A stretch of 64,000 nt of DNA, taken from positions 142,190-206,189 of the forward strand of contig JBBPIG010000004.1 in the NCBI GenBank assembly GCA_038040445.1. Direction: 5' to 3'. The position numbers and the translations under genes were made by a program. How positions within the stretch are numbered: position 1 is the first letter of the stretch; every line of letters begins with the position of its first letter. This DNA comes from Acidobacteriota bacterium (GTDB lineage Bacteria; Acidobacteriota; Blastocatellia; UBA7656). The notes under the pieces were generated by a model that saw only the letters and a list, made by a program, of their open reading frames with translations, searched no databases and had not been told where the DNA came from. Shown here one piece after another: positions 45,652 through 55,461 of this stretch.

Positions 45652-46437
45652 ATGCGACAGAAATCTATCGCTCTTTTCGGCATCGCGGTGCTGGCTTTGA
45701 TGCTTGCGCCGCTAACCGGCGCGCAATCGCAGCGCAAGCACGTTGACGATCGCGACTATTCTGAACGCGAAGAAATAAACCAGACCTACGAGCTTGCTCC
45801 GGGTGCGCGCGTCGAGCTGTCGGTCATATCGGGCTCCGTCGACGTCGAAACAACCACCAGCACGACTGCAGAAGTTCGCATTGTGCGAATGGGGGAGACT
45901 CGCAAGGATCTCGATTGCTATACCGTTGGCATCGAGCATACTCCCACCAGCCTGGTGATGCGTCATCGACAAGAGCGGACCGACGACTGCCAAAACATAA
46001 GGGCCCGCCAGCAAGTGACCCTCCGATTGCCACGCAATGTCGATTTGAAGCTCAACGCGATTAGCGGACCGGTCACTATTGGAGAGATCGATGGTTCGTT
46101 GCGCCTCAGCGGAATAAGCGGCAAAGTCGAGGTCGCGCAGGCGCTCGGGTATTCGGACATCTCGGGCATCAGCGGCGTGCTTTTGATAACGATCCCTCGC
46201 CTGAGCGTGCGCGGCATTCGCGTTAGCGGCATCAGCGGGAGAGTCGAGCTCCGGCTGGCGAGCAATTTGAACGCAGATCTGAACGTCAGCGGCATCAACG
46301 GCGACGTGAACGCTGCAGCGCCACATGTGACGCTCAGCAAGGTCGGACATTCAGACTTCCGCGGACGAGCCGGTTCCGGCGGGTCGGTCATCTCGGTCTC
46401 CGGCATTAGCGGCAGCGTGACGTTTCGCGGCGAGTGA
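45652..46437 (+). CDS. Exported DUF4097 beta-strand-repeat protein
   Basis: A 261-residue protein from the ATG at 45652, preceded by a strong AAGGAGG at 45637-45643. It has a signal peptide (ALFGIAVLALMLAPLTGA) and then short beta repeats with the recurrent core SGISG (LRLSGISGKV, ISGISGVL, IRVSGISGRV, VSVSGISGSV), typical of DUF4097 beta-helix proteins. It ends the ECF operon. The role is unknown. Confidence 0.88.
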   Translation: MRQKSIALFGIAVLALMLAPLTGAQSQRKHVDDRDYSEREEINQTYELAPGARVELSVISGSVDVETTTSTTAEVRIVRMGETRKDLDCYTVGIEHTPTSLVMRHRQERTDDCQNIRARQQVTLRLPRNVDLKLNAISGPVTIGEIDGSLRLSGISGKVEVAQALGYSDISGISGVLLITIPRLSVRGIRVSGISGRVELRLASNLNADLNVSGINGDVNAAAPHVTLSKVGHSDFRGRAGSGGSVISVSGISGSVTFRGE

Positions 46438-46783
46438 TTTGATTTCCAATTCTCAAACAAGTTCGAATCTCGGCTTTGAGCTTGAGCTTTGAGCTTGAGC
46501 TTTGAGATCTGAAATTGGAAATCTGAGACATTTGAGATTTCTCTCGGACGGTTTCGCAAGCCGACCTCAGCAATCCGCAGTCAAGAGGCGAGCCTACGGG
46601 AGTGGCTCTAGCAGCCTGTTTTGTGCCAGCTCGCCGCGCCACAAAGGTCGATCCAATGGTTGCTCTGAGGTGTGAGTGAGCCTAATGAACACAAAGACGC
46701 GAAGACCGAATGCCTCCTCCTGGTCTTCGCGTCTTTGTGATTTGTCTCGATGACAGCGTTTCGGAAATGGAAACCCTCGACCG
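46438..46783. other. 346-bp gap between convergent genes, rich in hairpins
   Basis: It contains CTTTGAG/CTTGAG tandem units at 46473-46508 flanked by an 11-bp inverted repeat (GATTTCCAATT 46441-46451 and AATTGGAAATC 46513-46523), and the 18-bp perfect hairpin at 46690-46739. No gene is seen. Confidence 0.65.
46690..46739. terminator. Perfect 18-bp hairpin between convergent genes
   Basis: Arms 46690-46707 and 46722-46739 are exact reverse complements with a 14-bp loop, midway between the DUF4097 gene and the convergent NtrC-type gene. Position suggests a bidirectional terminator, though no T-tract follows; its arms contain the CTTTG-CGC words seen in other repeats here. Confidence 0.6.
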
Positions 46784-48157
46784 TTAGTTTTGATTGCCGC
46801 CTGTTCGCTTCTCGCTAATGCCCAGCGCTTTCATTCGACGATACAAGTGTGAGCGGTCGATGCCCAGCGCTTCGGCGGTGTGGGTGACGTTGCCGTCGCA
46901 CTCGCCCAGCTTCCGAAGAATGTAGTTGCGCTCGTAGGCTTCGCGGCCTTCGCGATACGAAGTGAAGTTGTACCGCGGCGGCATCTTCACACCCTCGGGA
47001 GTTCCAAACGGCGGCAAGTCATCGGCGGTGATTCGCTCCTTGGCCGCCATTATGACCACGCGCTCGATCGTGTTTCGCAGTTCGCGCACATTGCCCGGCC
47101 AATCGCAATCGGCCAACCGCTTGTGCGCGTCTTCGGTGAAAGCCTTCGGCGCTCGGTTGTACGCAGTCGAGTATTTGAGATTGAAGTAGTTCGCAAGCAG
47201 CGGGATATCCTCGCGGCGGTCGCGAAGCGGAGGCACTTCGAATGGAATCACGTTTAGGCGATAAAAAAGATCCGCTCGAAACGCGCCGCGCTCGATCTCT
47301 TCGTCCAATCTCTTGTTCGTCGCTGCGATTATGCGCACGTCGACCTGCAGCGGGGTGTTCGAACCCAGAGCCTCGAATCGCTGCTCCTCGAGAACTCGCA
47401 GCACCTTAGACTGGACTTTCAAGCTCATATCGCCGACTTCGTCGAGCAGCAGCGTGCCGCCGTCGGCTTGTTCGAACTTGCCTCGCTTCGCTTGAGTAGC
47501 GCCGGTGAATGCGCCTTTCGTATGTCCGAAAAGTTCGGACTCGATCAGCTCTTCGGGAATGGCGGCGCAGTTGAGCTCCACGAAGGGCATTACCACTCGC
47601 GAAGATTGATGATGAATCGCTCGCGCGGCCAGCTCCTTCCCGGTGCCCGACTCGCCGTATATCAGAATGCGTCCGTTGGTCGGCGCGGCAACGGCGATCT
47701 GCTGGCGAAGCGCGCGGATGGGAACGCTCTCGCCGATCATTGCGTTCTCATCGTCGAGTTGCTCGCGGAGCCTTCGGTTGTCGGCTTCGAGTTGGCGCTG
47801 GCGAAGCGCGTTGCGAACGGCAAGCACGGTGCGATCTATCTGAAGCGGCTTTTCGATGAAGTCCACGGCGCCAAGCCGAGTCGCCCGCAAGGCTGTTTCG
47901 ATGTTCCCGTGTCCGCTGATCATTATCACCGCCGTGTCCGGATAGGCGGCTTTCAATCGCTCGAGGGTTTCGATGCCGTCGATGCCCGGGAGCCAGACGT
48001 CCAGAAGCACGCAACTAAACAGATTCCGCTCAAAGAAGGCAATGCACTCCTCGCCCGACGCTGCAGTCTCGACCGACAAACCTTCGTCCGCGAGCACTCC
48101 TGCCAGCGAGCGGCGGATTCCTTCTTCATCATCGACTATTAGAACTGAGTTGGGCAT
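46784..48157 (-). CDS. NtrC-family sigma-54-dependent response regulator
   Basis: A 457-residue regulator: receiver domain (VLIVDDEEGIRRSLAGVL, phospho-Asp in CVLLDVWLPGIDG, Lys in DFIEKPL), AAA+ domain with Walker A GESGTGKE, the sigma-54 contact loop GAFTGA and Walker B GGTLLLDEVGD, and a Fis-type HTH at the C-terminus (VTHTAEALGIDRSHLYRRMKAL). The start MPNSVLIVDDEE at 48157 is chosen; the longer frame would translate the heptad repeat as SRITHHVSRIT. No histidine kinase is next to it. Confidence 0.93.
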   Translation of the reverse strand: MPNSVLIVDDEEGIRRSLAGVLADEGLSVETAASGEECIAFFERNLFSCVLLDVWLPGIDGIETLERLKAAYPDTAVIMISGHGNIETALRATRLGAVDFIEKPLQIDRTVLAVRNALRQRQLEADNRRLREQLDDENAMIGESVPIRALRQQIAVAAPTNGRILIYGESGTGKELAARAIHHQSSRVVMPFVELNCAAIPEELIESELFGHTKGAFTGATQAKRGKFEQADGGTLLLDEVGDMSLKVQSKVLRVLEEQRFEALGSNTPLQVDVRIIAATNKRLDEEIERGAFRADLFYRLNVIPFEVPPLRDRREDIPLLANYFNLKYSTAYNRAPKAFTEDAHKRLADCDWPGNVRELRNTIERVVIMAAKERITADDLPPFGTPEGVKMPPRYNFTSYREGREAYERNYILRKLGECDGNVTHTAEALGIDRSHLYRRMKALGISEKRTGGNQN

Positions 48158-48164
48158 GCGGAAA

Positions 48165-48296
48165 GTGATGCGTGAAACGTGATGCGTGATGCGTGAGACG
48201 TGAGACGTGATGCGTGACAAGATTTCTACGCAGGGGTCCGGTTACGAATCACGAATCACGCATCACGCATCACGCATCACGTTTCACGCATCACTC
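48165..48296. repeat. GTGATGC heptad hairpin upstream of the NtrC-type gene
   Basis: Left arm 48165-48218 is tandem GTGATGC and GTGAGAC units; right arm 48244-48296 is the complementary GCATCAC run. At least 27 bp pair without mismatch and the loop is about 25 bp. The right arm ends within the stop region of the DUF6599 gene at 48291, and the left arm is 8 bp upstream of the regulator ATG. Confidence 0.93.
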
Positions 48297-49601
48297 TTCA
48301 CTCCTCTTCGGTGGTAGTCTTAGCATCACGGACTCGAACGGCTCGATATCAAGGCGCAGCATGCCACCGGCGTCGGAGAACACTTCTCGCTGCTGTTTTC
48401 GCCGCTTCAAAAAGATTGTCGTGCCGAATACCGAGCCCCCTACCAGCACCGTGGCCAGGATCAAGCCAAGCAGACCAAAGGTCGATAGCAACATATCCGC
48501 CGTTTTCTCCATGCGGAACGGATCGTTGACCGGCCATAGCGGATTGCGTAGCCACTTCACTGTGTAGGGATATTGCACCGAGTTGACCAGGCTTTCGGCA
48601 AACTCGCGGTCCCGGACGTTCACTGCCTCGACCAGGTAGTTCCCCGTCCGCTTGAAGATTATGTGCTGCTGATCGGTTTCGGGGAGCGATGAGACGTAGC
48701 TTGTGACGCGCGCCATAGCGTCGGTAGCAAACTGCGGAGTGTGGAACTCGACGATCAGAAGCTTCAGCGGCGAATCGGGTGCTCCCGGCGCCGATCGGGC
48801 AACGCTTTCCATCTTAGCCTGTGTTTGACCCGTCGCCTGCGTCTGCGGCGCGCCACTGTTCGGGCCTTCGCCTTGCGCGTACTGAGCCATCACCGCTTCG
48901 GTGTCTCCGGCGAATTCAAACATCGCCCGGCCATGTTCAAGGAAGGCGTCCAGCGATTCCGGACCCAGGAAATAGCGTTGGCTTTGCGGAACCAGGGACG
49001 CGGCCGGCAAGCTGTCGAGCAGAGGCGGACGGGTGACGACCGCGCTCATCGGAACAATCGCATCCGCAACCGCGCGGGCCAAAGCTTCTCGAACAGTCGA
49101 GCTTACCCGGGAAGGCTTCTGACTTGGGTCACCAACGCGAACAAAGAAGGTCCCTTTCCAGAAGACCAGCTCGCCATCGAGCCGAGCGCCGCCCGAGCCT
49201 ATATCTTCCTCGATGGGTTTGACCCTGCTCGCTCCGCAATTGAACATAAACAGCCCAAGTGCCGCGAACTGGTTTTCTGTTTCGAACACATCGACGCGAA
49301 CTCCCGCGTACTCACGCGAAGCGGCCGACGTGACCCGGTATTCCTCGTAGATTGCCGCTTTGTCTCCGACAAGCTCGACGAGGTTGTCTCCACCTATTGG
49401 CTTTATGTCGCTGGTTGCCCTTAAGCGAGCGAGGCTGCCGGGTAGCAATCGCGCGAGCGGGCTCGACGATGCGAGGGGCGTCACTGCCGCGCTGGCCGGT
49501 TGATCCTCCCCCGCCGGCGCCTGCCGAGCTCCGATGGCAAGGGGCGATATTAGTACTAGTATGAGTGCCAGCACTGCCGGCCGTTGCTTCTCCAAATGCA
49601 T
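48291..49601 (-). CDS. Exported DUF6599-like membrane-anchored protein
   Basis: A 436-residue protein with a signal peptide (VLALILVLISPLAIGA), a large periplasmic region and one C-terminal transmembrane helix (about 390-415, LLSTFGLLGLILATVLVGGSVFG) followed by a basic tail. Blocks YAGVRVDVFETENQFAALGLF and GELVFWKGTFFVRV fit the DUF6599 family. Its stop lies inside the right arm of the heptad hairpin. Function is unknown. Confidence 0.8.
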   Translation of the reverse strand: MHLEKQRPAVLALILVLISPLAIGARQAPAGEDQPASAAVTPLASSSPLARLLPGSLARLRATSDIKPIGGDNLVELVGDKAAIYEEYRVTSAASREYAGVRVDVFETENQFAALGLFMFNCGASRVKPIEEDIGSGGARLDGELVFWKGTFFVRVGDPSQKPSRVSSTVREALARAVADAIVPMSAVVTRPPLLDSLPAASLVPQSQRYFLGPESLDAFLEHGRAMFEFAGDTEAVMAQYAQGEGPNSGAPQTQATGQTQAKMESVARSAPGAPDSPLKLLIVEFHTPQFATDAMARVTSYVSSLPETDQQHIIFKRTGNYLVEAVNVRDREFAESLVNSVQYPYTVKWLRNPLWPVNDPFRMEKTADMLLSTFGLLGLILATVLVGGSVFGTTIFLKRRKQQREVFSDAGGMLRLDIEPFESVMLRLPPKRSEE

Positions 49602-49654
49602 TTGTTCGGTTCCAAGATCAGGCGTCAGCCAGATTAGACCCCACGCCGAGCGCT

Positions 49655-50263
49655 TTAGTTCCGGCGCCGCAACTCGGCGAGTATCATGTTCGCGTAGCGT
49701 TCAGGATGATGTATGTCGTCCAGGATTATCTTGCCCGACTCCGAGGCGCTGTCGATTCCAATATCGCCGAGGTTCAACAATCGCTGCCAGACCGATGCCG
49801 TAACGGTCACATCTTGAATGTTGCGCAGCGGTATGTTGCGCACGATCTTCGCGATTATTCCGTATCGCATTTCGAGCTTGTAGTTGGTAAGCGTGTACAC
49901 CTCGCGCTTCCTTAAAATGTGATGGTAGATTGGATTTGAAAACGCGATGAGCGCCACGGCGAGTATCACGAAGAAGGCGACCGTTCCTGTAACCCACTGC
50001 ACCTTCATGTTGCTCAGAACTCCCATCAACGCCGCCGTGGCGATTGTGATCAACGCGCCGACTATGTAACGGATCAGCACGAAAATCAGAGTCGGTCTTA
50101 CCGTAAATATTTCGTGCTCGTCGGCGTAAGACCCAACCGCCCCGGCCGGCCCAACCGCAACGGGCCCATTCGATGCGCCGGTTGCCGTAAGCATCTCCGA
50201 GCCGCAACTATTGCAGAAGCGGCTTCCATCCGGGAGCGTCTCACCGCACTTGTTACAGCGCAT
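49655..50263 (-). CDS. Zinc-ribbon PH-domain (YdbS-like, bPH2) membrane protein
   Basis: A 202-residue protein: an N-terminal zinc ribbon (CNKCGETLPDGSRFCNSCG), two transmembrane helices (about 58-82 and 92-112), then a bacterial PH domain (REVYTLTNYKLEMRYGIIAKIVRNIPLRNIQDVTVTASVWQRL). This layout fits DUF304/YdbS proteins. A function in membrane or envelope stress is possible but not shown. Confidence 0.85.
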   Translation of the reverse strand: MRCNKCGETLPDGSRFCNSCGSEMLTATGASNGPVAVGPAGAVGSYADEHEIFTVRPTLIFVLIRYIVGALITIATAALMGVLSNMKVQWVTGTVAFFVILAVALIAFSNPIYHHILRKREVYTLTNYKLEMRYGIIAKIVRNIPLRNIQDVTVTASVWQRLLNLGDIGIDSASESGKIILDDIHHPERYANMILAELRRRN

Positions 50264-50522
50264 ATTTTCCTCACGCCATTGTTATCTTACCCGAGCCAAC
50301 TCGAATTCTAGCATACGAGCGCGCGGCGATATAAGAAGGTTGAGAGCCGTGCGAACGCTCTGACCTCCGGCCAGGCCTGTGACGCTGCATCATTTCTGGC
50401 GTCTCGTTCTGTGCGCGGCCGCGCCTTTGCAGTTCTACGGATTCGCGCTTGACGCCCGCGCCGCGAGCTATAGAATTGAACCACCCCCTCCAGATACTCC
50501 GCAGGATTCTCAAAGTTAAGTC

Positions 50523-51440
50523 ATGCAAGAGTACATCGACCGTTTCTCCGACTATCTGAAGTATCAACGCAACGCGTCCGCGCATACTCTGCGAAACTAC
50601 ATCAGCGATCTCGCACAGTTTTACGATCACCTCTGCCCCAGACACTCTGACGGAACGCGCGACGACATAGACATAAGACAGATCGATCACATTACGATTC
50701 GCGAGTACATGGCGCAGCTTTATCAGGCCAAGCGAAAGAAGGCGTCAATAGCGCGGAAGCTGGCTACGCTGCGGACATTCTTCAAGTTCCTATGCCGCGA
50801 GCAACTGCTCGAAGTGAACCCCGCCAAATTGGTCTCGAGCCCGCGTCTTGAGAAGAGGCTTCCAAAAGTGATGTCGATCGACGAAATCATTCAATTCATA
50901 GAGACGCCGGACACCGAGACCGTGCTGGGTAAGCGCGATCGCGCGATAATCGAGATGTTATATGCCACGGGCTGCCGCGTATCGGAAATCGCCGGGATGA
51001 ATTTCGACGACATCGACTTCAAGCACGAAACAATCCGCGTGCGAGGCAAAGGCCGCAAGGAACGCTTCGTGCCATTCGGCTCCAAGGCGAAGGAAGCTCT
51101 CGGAGCTTACTCTGAAGTGCGAGGTGCTTTGCTTGCGGAAGCGCCCGAACATAAGCGTCAGGCGAACGCTGTGTTTCTTAACTATCAAGGGACGCGAATC
51201 ACGACCCGCTCGATAGGCAGGTTGATCGAGAAGTACGTAAAGGAGTGCGCGCTTGCTCAGGCCATAAGCCCCCACTCGCTTCGTCATTCAGTCGCGACTC
51301 ATCTGTTATCCGCCGGGGCGGATCTGCGCGCGATTCAAGAGTTGCTTGGCCATGCGCGGCTCTCTACTACGCAGATCTATACTCATGTTTCCATTGAACA
51401 GTTGTTGCGCGTATACGACAAAGCCCATCCAAGGGCCTGA
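50523..51440 (+). CDS. Xer-type tyrosine recombinase
   Basis: A 305-residue recombinase with a SAM-like N-terminal core-binding domain and a catalytic domain holding Arg in ATGCRVSEI, Lys in [21 protein letters not shown], the LGHARLS His and Tyr in TQIYTHV. Length and motifs match XerC/XerD, which resolve chromosome dimers at dif; which one cannot be decided. No att-like sites or phage genes lie near, so a housekeeping role is likely. Confidence 0.93.
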   Translation: MQEYIDRFSDYLKYQRNASAHTLRNYISDLAQFYDHLCPRHSDGTRDDIDIRQIDHITIREYMAQLYQAKRKKASIARKLATLRTFFKFLCREQLLEVNPAKLVSSPRLEKRLPKVMSIDEIIQFIETPDTETVLGKRDRAIIEMLYATGCRVSEIAGMNFDDIDFKHETIRVRGKGRKERFVPFGSKAKEALGAYSEVRGALLAEAPEHKRQANAVFLNYQGTRITTRSIGRLIEKYVKECALAQAISPHSLRHSVATHLLSAGADLRAIQELLGHARLSTTQIYTHVSIEQLLRVYDKAHPRA

Positions 51441-51628
51441 CCGACAAAGAAAGCGCTCTTTTGCTCTCTTCATCCGCGATCTTCCCCGGTCCTCAAACAA
51501 AACAGCAGAAGCTTTAGCAGAATTCCGACGCTGAAATACGTCTTCAAATTGTGTAGGGGCATGTGGAGAACGAATCGAGCGGGTCCTCGATTCATGATGA
51601 GATAAAATACCTTCTACGGAGGAACGCA

Positions 51629-53341
51629 ATGGCTGCTACCCGTGAAATCGTCGCGTGCAAGATTCATCCGGCAATCGGGATCGCCCGCGTCGGCAATAGC
51701 CCGGACAAGTACTTTATCGGCCCGGAAGTGCCGGGCCTGTGCGAAACGCCGCGCGGAGGCTACAAAGACGCCGGGGAGCCCCGCAAAGGTGTTCCGCCTC
51801 GCGTCAAACGTCAAGCGGCCCGATTCCGCATCTTCGGCTACGATCGCGATGGCAACGCCATCCGAGAGATTACCGCCGGCGAAGCCATCATCACCTGGTC
51901 CGTTCACCTCGCGAACAAAAAGGCGGAGTGGTTTGAGTTTCGGGGACGTGATGGAGAGCACGGGACGCCAAAAGCGCCGCGGCGAAATCCCAAAGTCACG
52001 GATCGCCAGTCGTTGATCATTGATCCGGGCAAGAGGACGATCGGAGGCCCCGGTCAGTTGGCCCACTTCGCGGGCGGCCAATTCATGGGCATCCCGGTTC
52101 CGCTGGGCGAAATCCGCACAGAAAAGAATGGCCGGCTCCTTGTGATCGGCGGCTTCGGCAAATCGGGGACCTCGGACCCGACGCGGCCCATCACGCACTA
52201 CGCCAACAACGACGGCTGGTACGATGACGTTTCCGATGGCCCGGTGACCGCCCAGGTCACCCTCACGGACGGGCGACAGTTGACCGCGATGCCTGCTTGG
52301 GTGATTGTCGGCCCGCCGGATTTCTCGCCCCCGACCAGGCATTTCGTCACCTTCCACGACATCGCGATGGAGGCGGCAATCAGCCGGGGACGGATGCAAG
52401 CGCCATCCCGCCCTTCTTTCACTCAGGACATCTATCCAATCTTCGCGCGCACTCTGGACTTGCAGTGGGTACAGCAGGTCGCCTTGATGGGTCACGGACC
52501 GGGGGCCGGGGGCGGGAATTTCTCGACGACTCTGGCGGAGCTGGCTAGCAACGGGCCAGACCACAAAGAGTTTCGCCAGAGCATTTTCGGCAGGCTCCGA
52601 AATCCCAACGCCACGGGCGCAGCAGCCAAGCAGCAGGCGAACCGGGGCTTCATGCCTCTGCTCTCGGGGGATGAGGGAGACAAGGTTTCGGGCAAGCCGG
52701 GGACGTGGCTCTCACTCACTAAGACTCGGTACGAGTTGATGCGACGATGGGCCGAGGGGGAATTCGAGGCGGACTGGAAGGGTGAACCCATCCCGTCGCG
52801 CAAAGTGACGCCCGAGGGTCTGGATAGGGCGCCGCTCGAGAACTGCTCGGGCGGCCCGTTCTACCCGGGCATCGAAGCCGGCTGGCTTATGCGCAACCCC
52901 GAAGTCTATGCCGAGCCATTCCGGTTTGATCACCGGCAGCTTGCACCAGGCGACGTGACCAAACGCAGCGCGTTGCCCTGGCAGGCGGACTTCTTCGAAT
53001 GCCGCGAGCACTGGTGGCCCGCGCAACGGCCCGACGAGATCTTGACGCTCGCGAGCTACAATAGTCTCAAGGAACTCGAGCAGCAGATGGCGAAGCTCAA
53101 CCCTAAGAGCAAAGCTTTCCAGAACCTTCAAGCGCAACGCGACGGGCTATGGCGCGAGCGAGAGCCGTGGGCGAGAGGGCTGCCCGGCGAATCGCCCGCC
53201 GGTGACAACGCGATGGTGAACGACTGGCACCGACTGGGGTTCCTCGTCAATCAAACGAAAGACGGCGCCCCGCTGACGCTGAACGGTTTGACCCAGGTCG
53301 TCGAGACTGAGCGAGACGAATCTCTGAGTACAGAGGCGTAG
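51629..53341 (+). CDS. LodA/GoxA-family CTQ-dependent oxidase
   Basis: A 570-residue protein resembling LodA (L-lysine epsilon-oxidase) and GoxA (glycine oxidase), quinoproteins with a cysteine tryptophylquinone made from their own residues. The start IHPAIGIARVGNSPDKYFIGPE, the middle PGTWLSLTKTRYELMRRWAEGEF and ENCSGGPFYPGIEAGW, PWQADFFEC and WWPAQRPDE are family blocks. Cys406 and Trp462/463 are the likely cross-linked pair (inference by position). GGAGG supports the ATG at 51629. The LodB-like flavoprotein needed for cofactor maturation follows 46 bp after its stop. Confidence 0.85.
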   Translation: MAATREIVACKIHPAIGIARVGNSPDKYFIGPEVPGLCETPRGGYKDAGEPRKGVPPRVKRQAARFRIFGYDRDGNAIREITAGEAIITWSVHLANKKAEWFEFRGRDGEHGTPKAPRRNPKVTDRQSLIIDPGKRTIGGPGQLAHFAGGQFMGIPVPLGEIRTEKNGRLLVIGGFGKSGTSDPTRPITHYANNDGWYDDVSDGPVTAQVTLTDGRQLTAMPAWVIVGPPDFSPPTRHFVTFHDIAMEAAISRGRMQAPSRPSFTQDIYPIFARTLDLQWVQQVALMGHGPGAGGGNFSTTLAELASNGPDHKEFRQSIFGRLRNPNATGAAAKQQANRGFMPLLSGDEGDKVSGKPGTWLSLTKTRYELMRRWAEGEFEADWKGEPIPSRKVTPEGLDRAPLENCSGGPFYPGIEAGWLMRNPEVYAEPFRFDHRQLAPGDVTKRSALPWQADFFECREHWWPAQRPDEILTLASYNSLKELEQQMAKLNPKSKAFQNLQAQRDGLWREREPWARGLPGESPAGDNAMVNDWHRLGFLVNQTKDGAPLTLNGLTQVVETERDESLSTEA

Positions 53342-53387
53342 TGAAACCCTTGTCCGATAGAAACTGTGAAGTGCCGGTTGTGGAAAG

Positions 53388-54569
53388 ATGAAGATGAAAC
53401 GAATCGATGCGCTGGTGCTTGGAGGCGGACCCACAGGCAGTACGATCGCGTTGACGCTCGCACGCGCCGGGCGCGCGGTAGTGCTCATCGAACGCTCGCG
53501 TTATGAACAGCCGCGCGTCGGCGAGACGCTTGCGCCCGCCGCCCGGCTTAGCCTGGCCAGCCTGGGTTTGTGGGAGCGATTCGAGCGGCAAGGCCACGCG
53601 CAGTCTTACGCGATCCGCTCAGCCTGGGGCGAGCCGAAACTCTACGAACAAGATTTCACGTTTCACCCCTACGGCTCGGGCTGGCATCTCAATCGGCAGT
53701 CGTTCGATACAATGCTCGCCGAAGCCGCCGCGGAGGCTGGCGCAACGGTTTACCTTGGAGGCCGTCTGGAGGAAACTGTGCAAGAGGCGGGCGACGCTTG
53801 GTGCGCCAGCCTGAGGCATGAGGGCGAGCGTCACCGATTCCAGGCTTCGTTCGTGGTGGATGCCACCGGGCGAGCAGCTTCATTTGCGCGGCGCAACGAG
53901 GCGGTCAGGAAAGCGCACGACGCCTTGGTCGGAGTCGTCGGGTTCTTATCGCCGCGTGCAGGTCGAGTCACTCCCGAATTCTACACGCTGGTGGAAGCTA
54001 AAGAGTCCGGGTGGTGGTATTCGGCTCTGCTGCCCGACCTGCGAATGATCGGCATTTTTATGACCGATGCCGATTTGCTACCCCGCGGACGCGGCCCGCT
54101 ACTCGCGTTTTGGCAGGCGCGGCTGCAGCAGACCGATTACACGCGGGCGCGTCTTCGCTCGTTCAAGATCACTCATCCCCCGCGAGTGGTTGTAGCTAAC
54201 AGCTCAACCCTCGACCGCATTACGGGCAGCGGTTGGCTGGCAGCCGGTGATGCCGCGATGGCTTTTGACCCGCTTTCATCCCAAGGTATTTCACAAGCGC
54301 TGGAATCAGGCGCACGCGCGGGCCAGGCACTGGAACGCCATCTCGCCGGAGATGCTGAAGCGCTGCATCAGTATGACACCCAAACAAAGACGGTTTTCAG
54401 GCGCTACGCGCAACTCTATGAAGGCTACTACGGTCGCGAGCAACGCTGGCCGCAGTCCACCTTCTGGCAACGAAGGCACGCTTCGTCTAAGCGAATGGCG
54501 CTCGATCATATTCCTACTTCAGCGACAGAACAACTCACGAAAGGAGACGACAATCATGAGCAACGCTAA
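53388..54569 (+). CDS. LodB/GoxB-like FAD-dependent maturase
   Basis: A 393-residue flavoprotein with an N-terminal dinucleotide fold (LVLGGGPTGSTIALTLARAGRAVVLIER) and the second FAD motif in WLAAGDAAMAFDPLSSQGISQALESG, close to the tryptophan-halogenase-like group that includes LodB. LodB is required to form the quinone in LodA. The order LodA then LodB supports this. Its last codons overlap the start of the Tat-exported protein by 14 bp. Confidence 0.85.
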   Translation: MKMKRIDALVLGGGPTGSTIALTLARAGRAVVLIERSRYEQPRVGETLAPAARLSLASLGLWERFERQGHAQSYAIRSAWGEPKLYEQDFTFHPYGSGWHLNRQSFDTMLAEAAAEAGATVYLGGRLEETVQEAGDAWCASLRHEGERHRFQASFVVDATGRAASFARRNEAVRKAHDALVGVVGFLSPRAGRVTPEFYTLVEAKESGWWYSALLPDLRMIGIFMTDADLLPRGRGPLLAFWQARLQQTDYTRARLRSFKITHPPRVVVANSSTLDRITGSGWLAAGDAAMAFDPLSSQGISQALESGARAGQALERHLAGDAEALHQYDTQTKTVFRRYAQLYEGYYGREQRWPQSTFWQRRHASSKRMALDHIPTSATEQLTKGDDNHEQR

Positions 54570-55386
54570 CGACAATCGCACGGGACGGAGAGAATTTCTG
54601 CTGGCTGGCGCGGCAGCTACCCTCGGACTCGCATACCGCGGAATTCCTGAGATCACCGCCGCCAGCCCGACTATCATTGTTCGCGGGCATCGCGCGGGTT
54701 TGCCAGATCCACCTGCTACTCACGGGATGCTGCTTTTCGGAGAAAAGAGCGTCTACCTTTCTCACCTGCCAATGTTCAGTATGCCGGTCCATCGTTATCA
54801 GGTGATTCTGGAGGTGACCCTCACAAAGGCCGGCAGCGACCCGCAAGCCGCTTATGTGCAGGACCGCCGGCAGCACCCCTCGACGAGAATCTATACCTTC
54901 GAACCGGAGCCCTTCGTCCTGCCGGAACTCGACCCGAAGAATCCGCAGCGCAGCTCGTTTAAGGGCACCATCTTTCGCGGCCATTTCGAGCGCGGCGGGA
55001 ATCCCATCAATGAGAAAGTGGTCGCGACTGTTACCAGAGTCGTCCATTTTCGCAAGTTCGACTCTGAGGCGGCCGGCTTACCCCAACTCGAGTACTTCCT
55101 CTTTGGCAAAGGTCAGGACCTTTTCCTGGCCCACTTGATCACCAGCCCACCGGACTTCGATCAAGTGCTGTCTGTGAAACAGGTCGACAGGAAGTTCACG
55201 GACGAAGAGCTAAGCAAGGGCGCGCCGATCATTTTCCCGGGTAAGAAGAATACGCCGGGCCAGAGGATCAAGGCGGCACAGCAAGTGAGCGGGCAGGTGA
55301 AAGAGGCCGCTGGAGCCGCGACTAAGACGGTGAAGCTCCGTCCAGGTGTTCAGTTTTACTTCGAGTCAGGGGAGCTGGCCTCGTAG
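54556..55386 (+). CDS. Tat-exported protein of the LodAB-like operon
   Basis: A 276-residue protein starting at the ATG at 54556 with AAGGAG at 54541-54545; the longer frame from 54247 is antisense-like filler. The N-terminus GRREFLLAGAAATLGLA is a twin-arginine signal. The mature part is beta-rich with HGMLLFGEKSVYLSHLPMFSMPVHRYQ, as in several small Tat substrates of unknown function. Operon position suggests that it exports with, or acts beside, the oxidase. Confidence 0.78.
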   Translation: MSNANDNRTGRREFLLAGAAATLGLAYRGIPEITAASPTIIVRGHRAGLPDPPATHGMLLFGEKSVYLSHLPMFSMPVHRYQVILEVTLTKAGSDPQAAYVQDRRQHPSTRIYTFEPEPFVLPELDPKNPQRSSFKGTIFRGHFERGGNPINEKVVATVTRVVHFRKFDSEAAGLPQLEYFLFGKGQDLFLAHLITSPPDFDQVLSVKQVDRKFTDEELSKGAPIIFPGKKNTPGQRIKAAQQVSGQVKEAAGAATKTVKLRPGVQFYFESGELAS

Positions 55387-55461
55387 CAAGCTGCTCCTGG
55401 GGAAAGCTCACAGTAGCATCCGTGAAACCGAAGCATCACTCGCGGGTTGTCATTCCTGGGG

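Noticed and set aside
50523-51440. Xer-type recombinase as integrase of a mobile element
   Set aside because: Length and motifs fit housekeeping XerC/D, and no att repeats, tRNA target or phage genes are adjacent; the tRNA-Ser is over 10 kb away.
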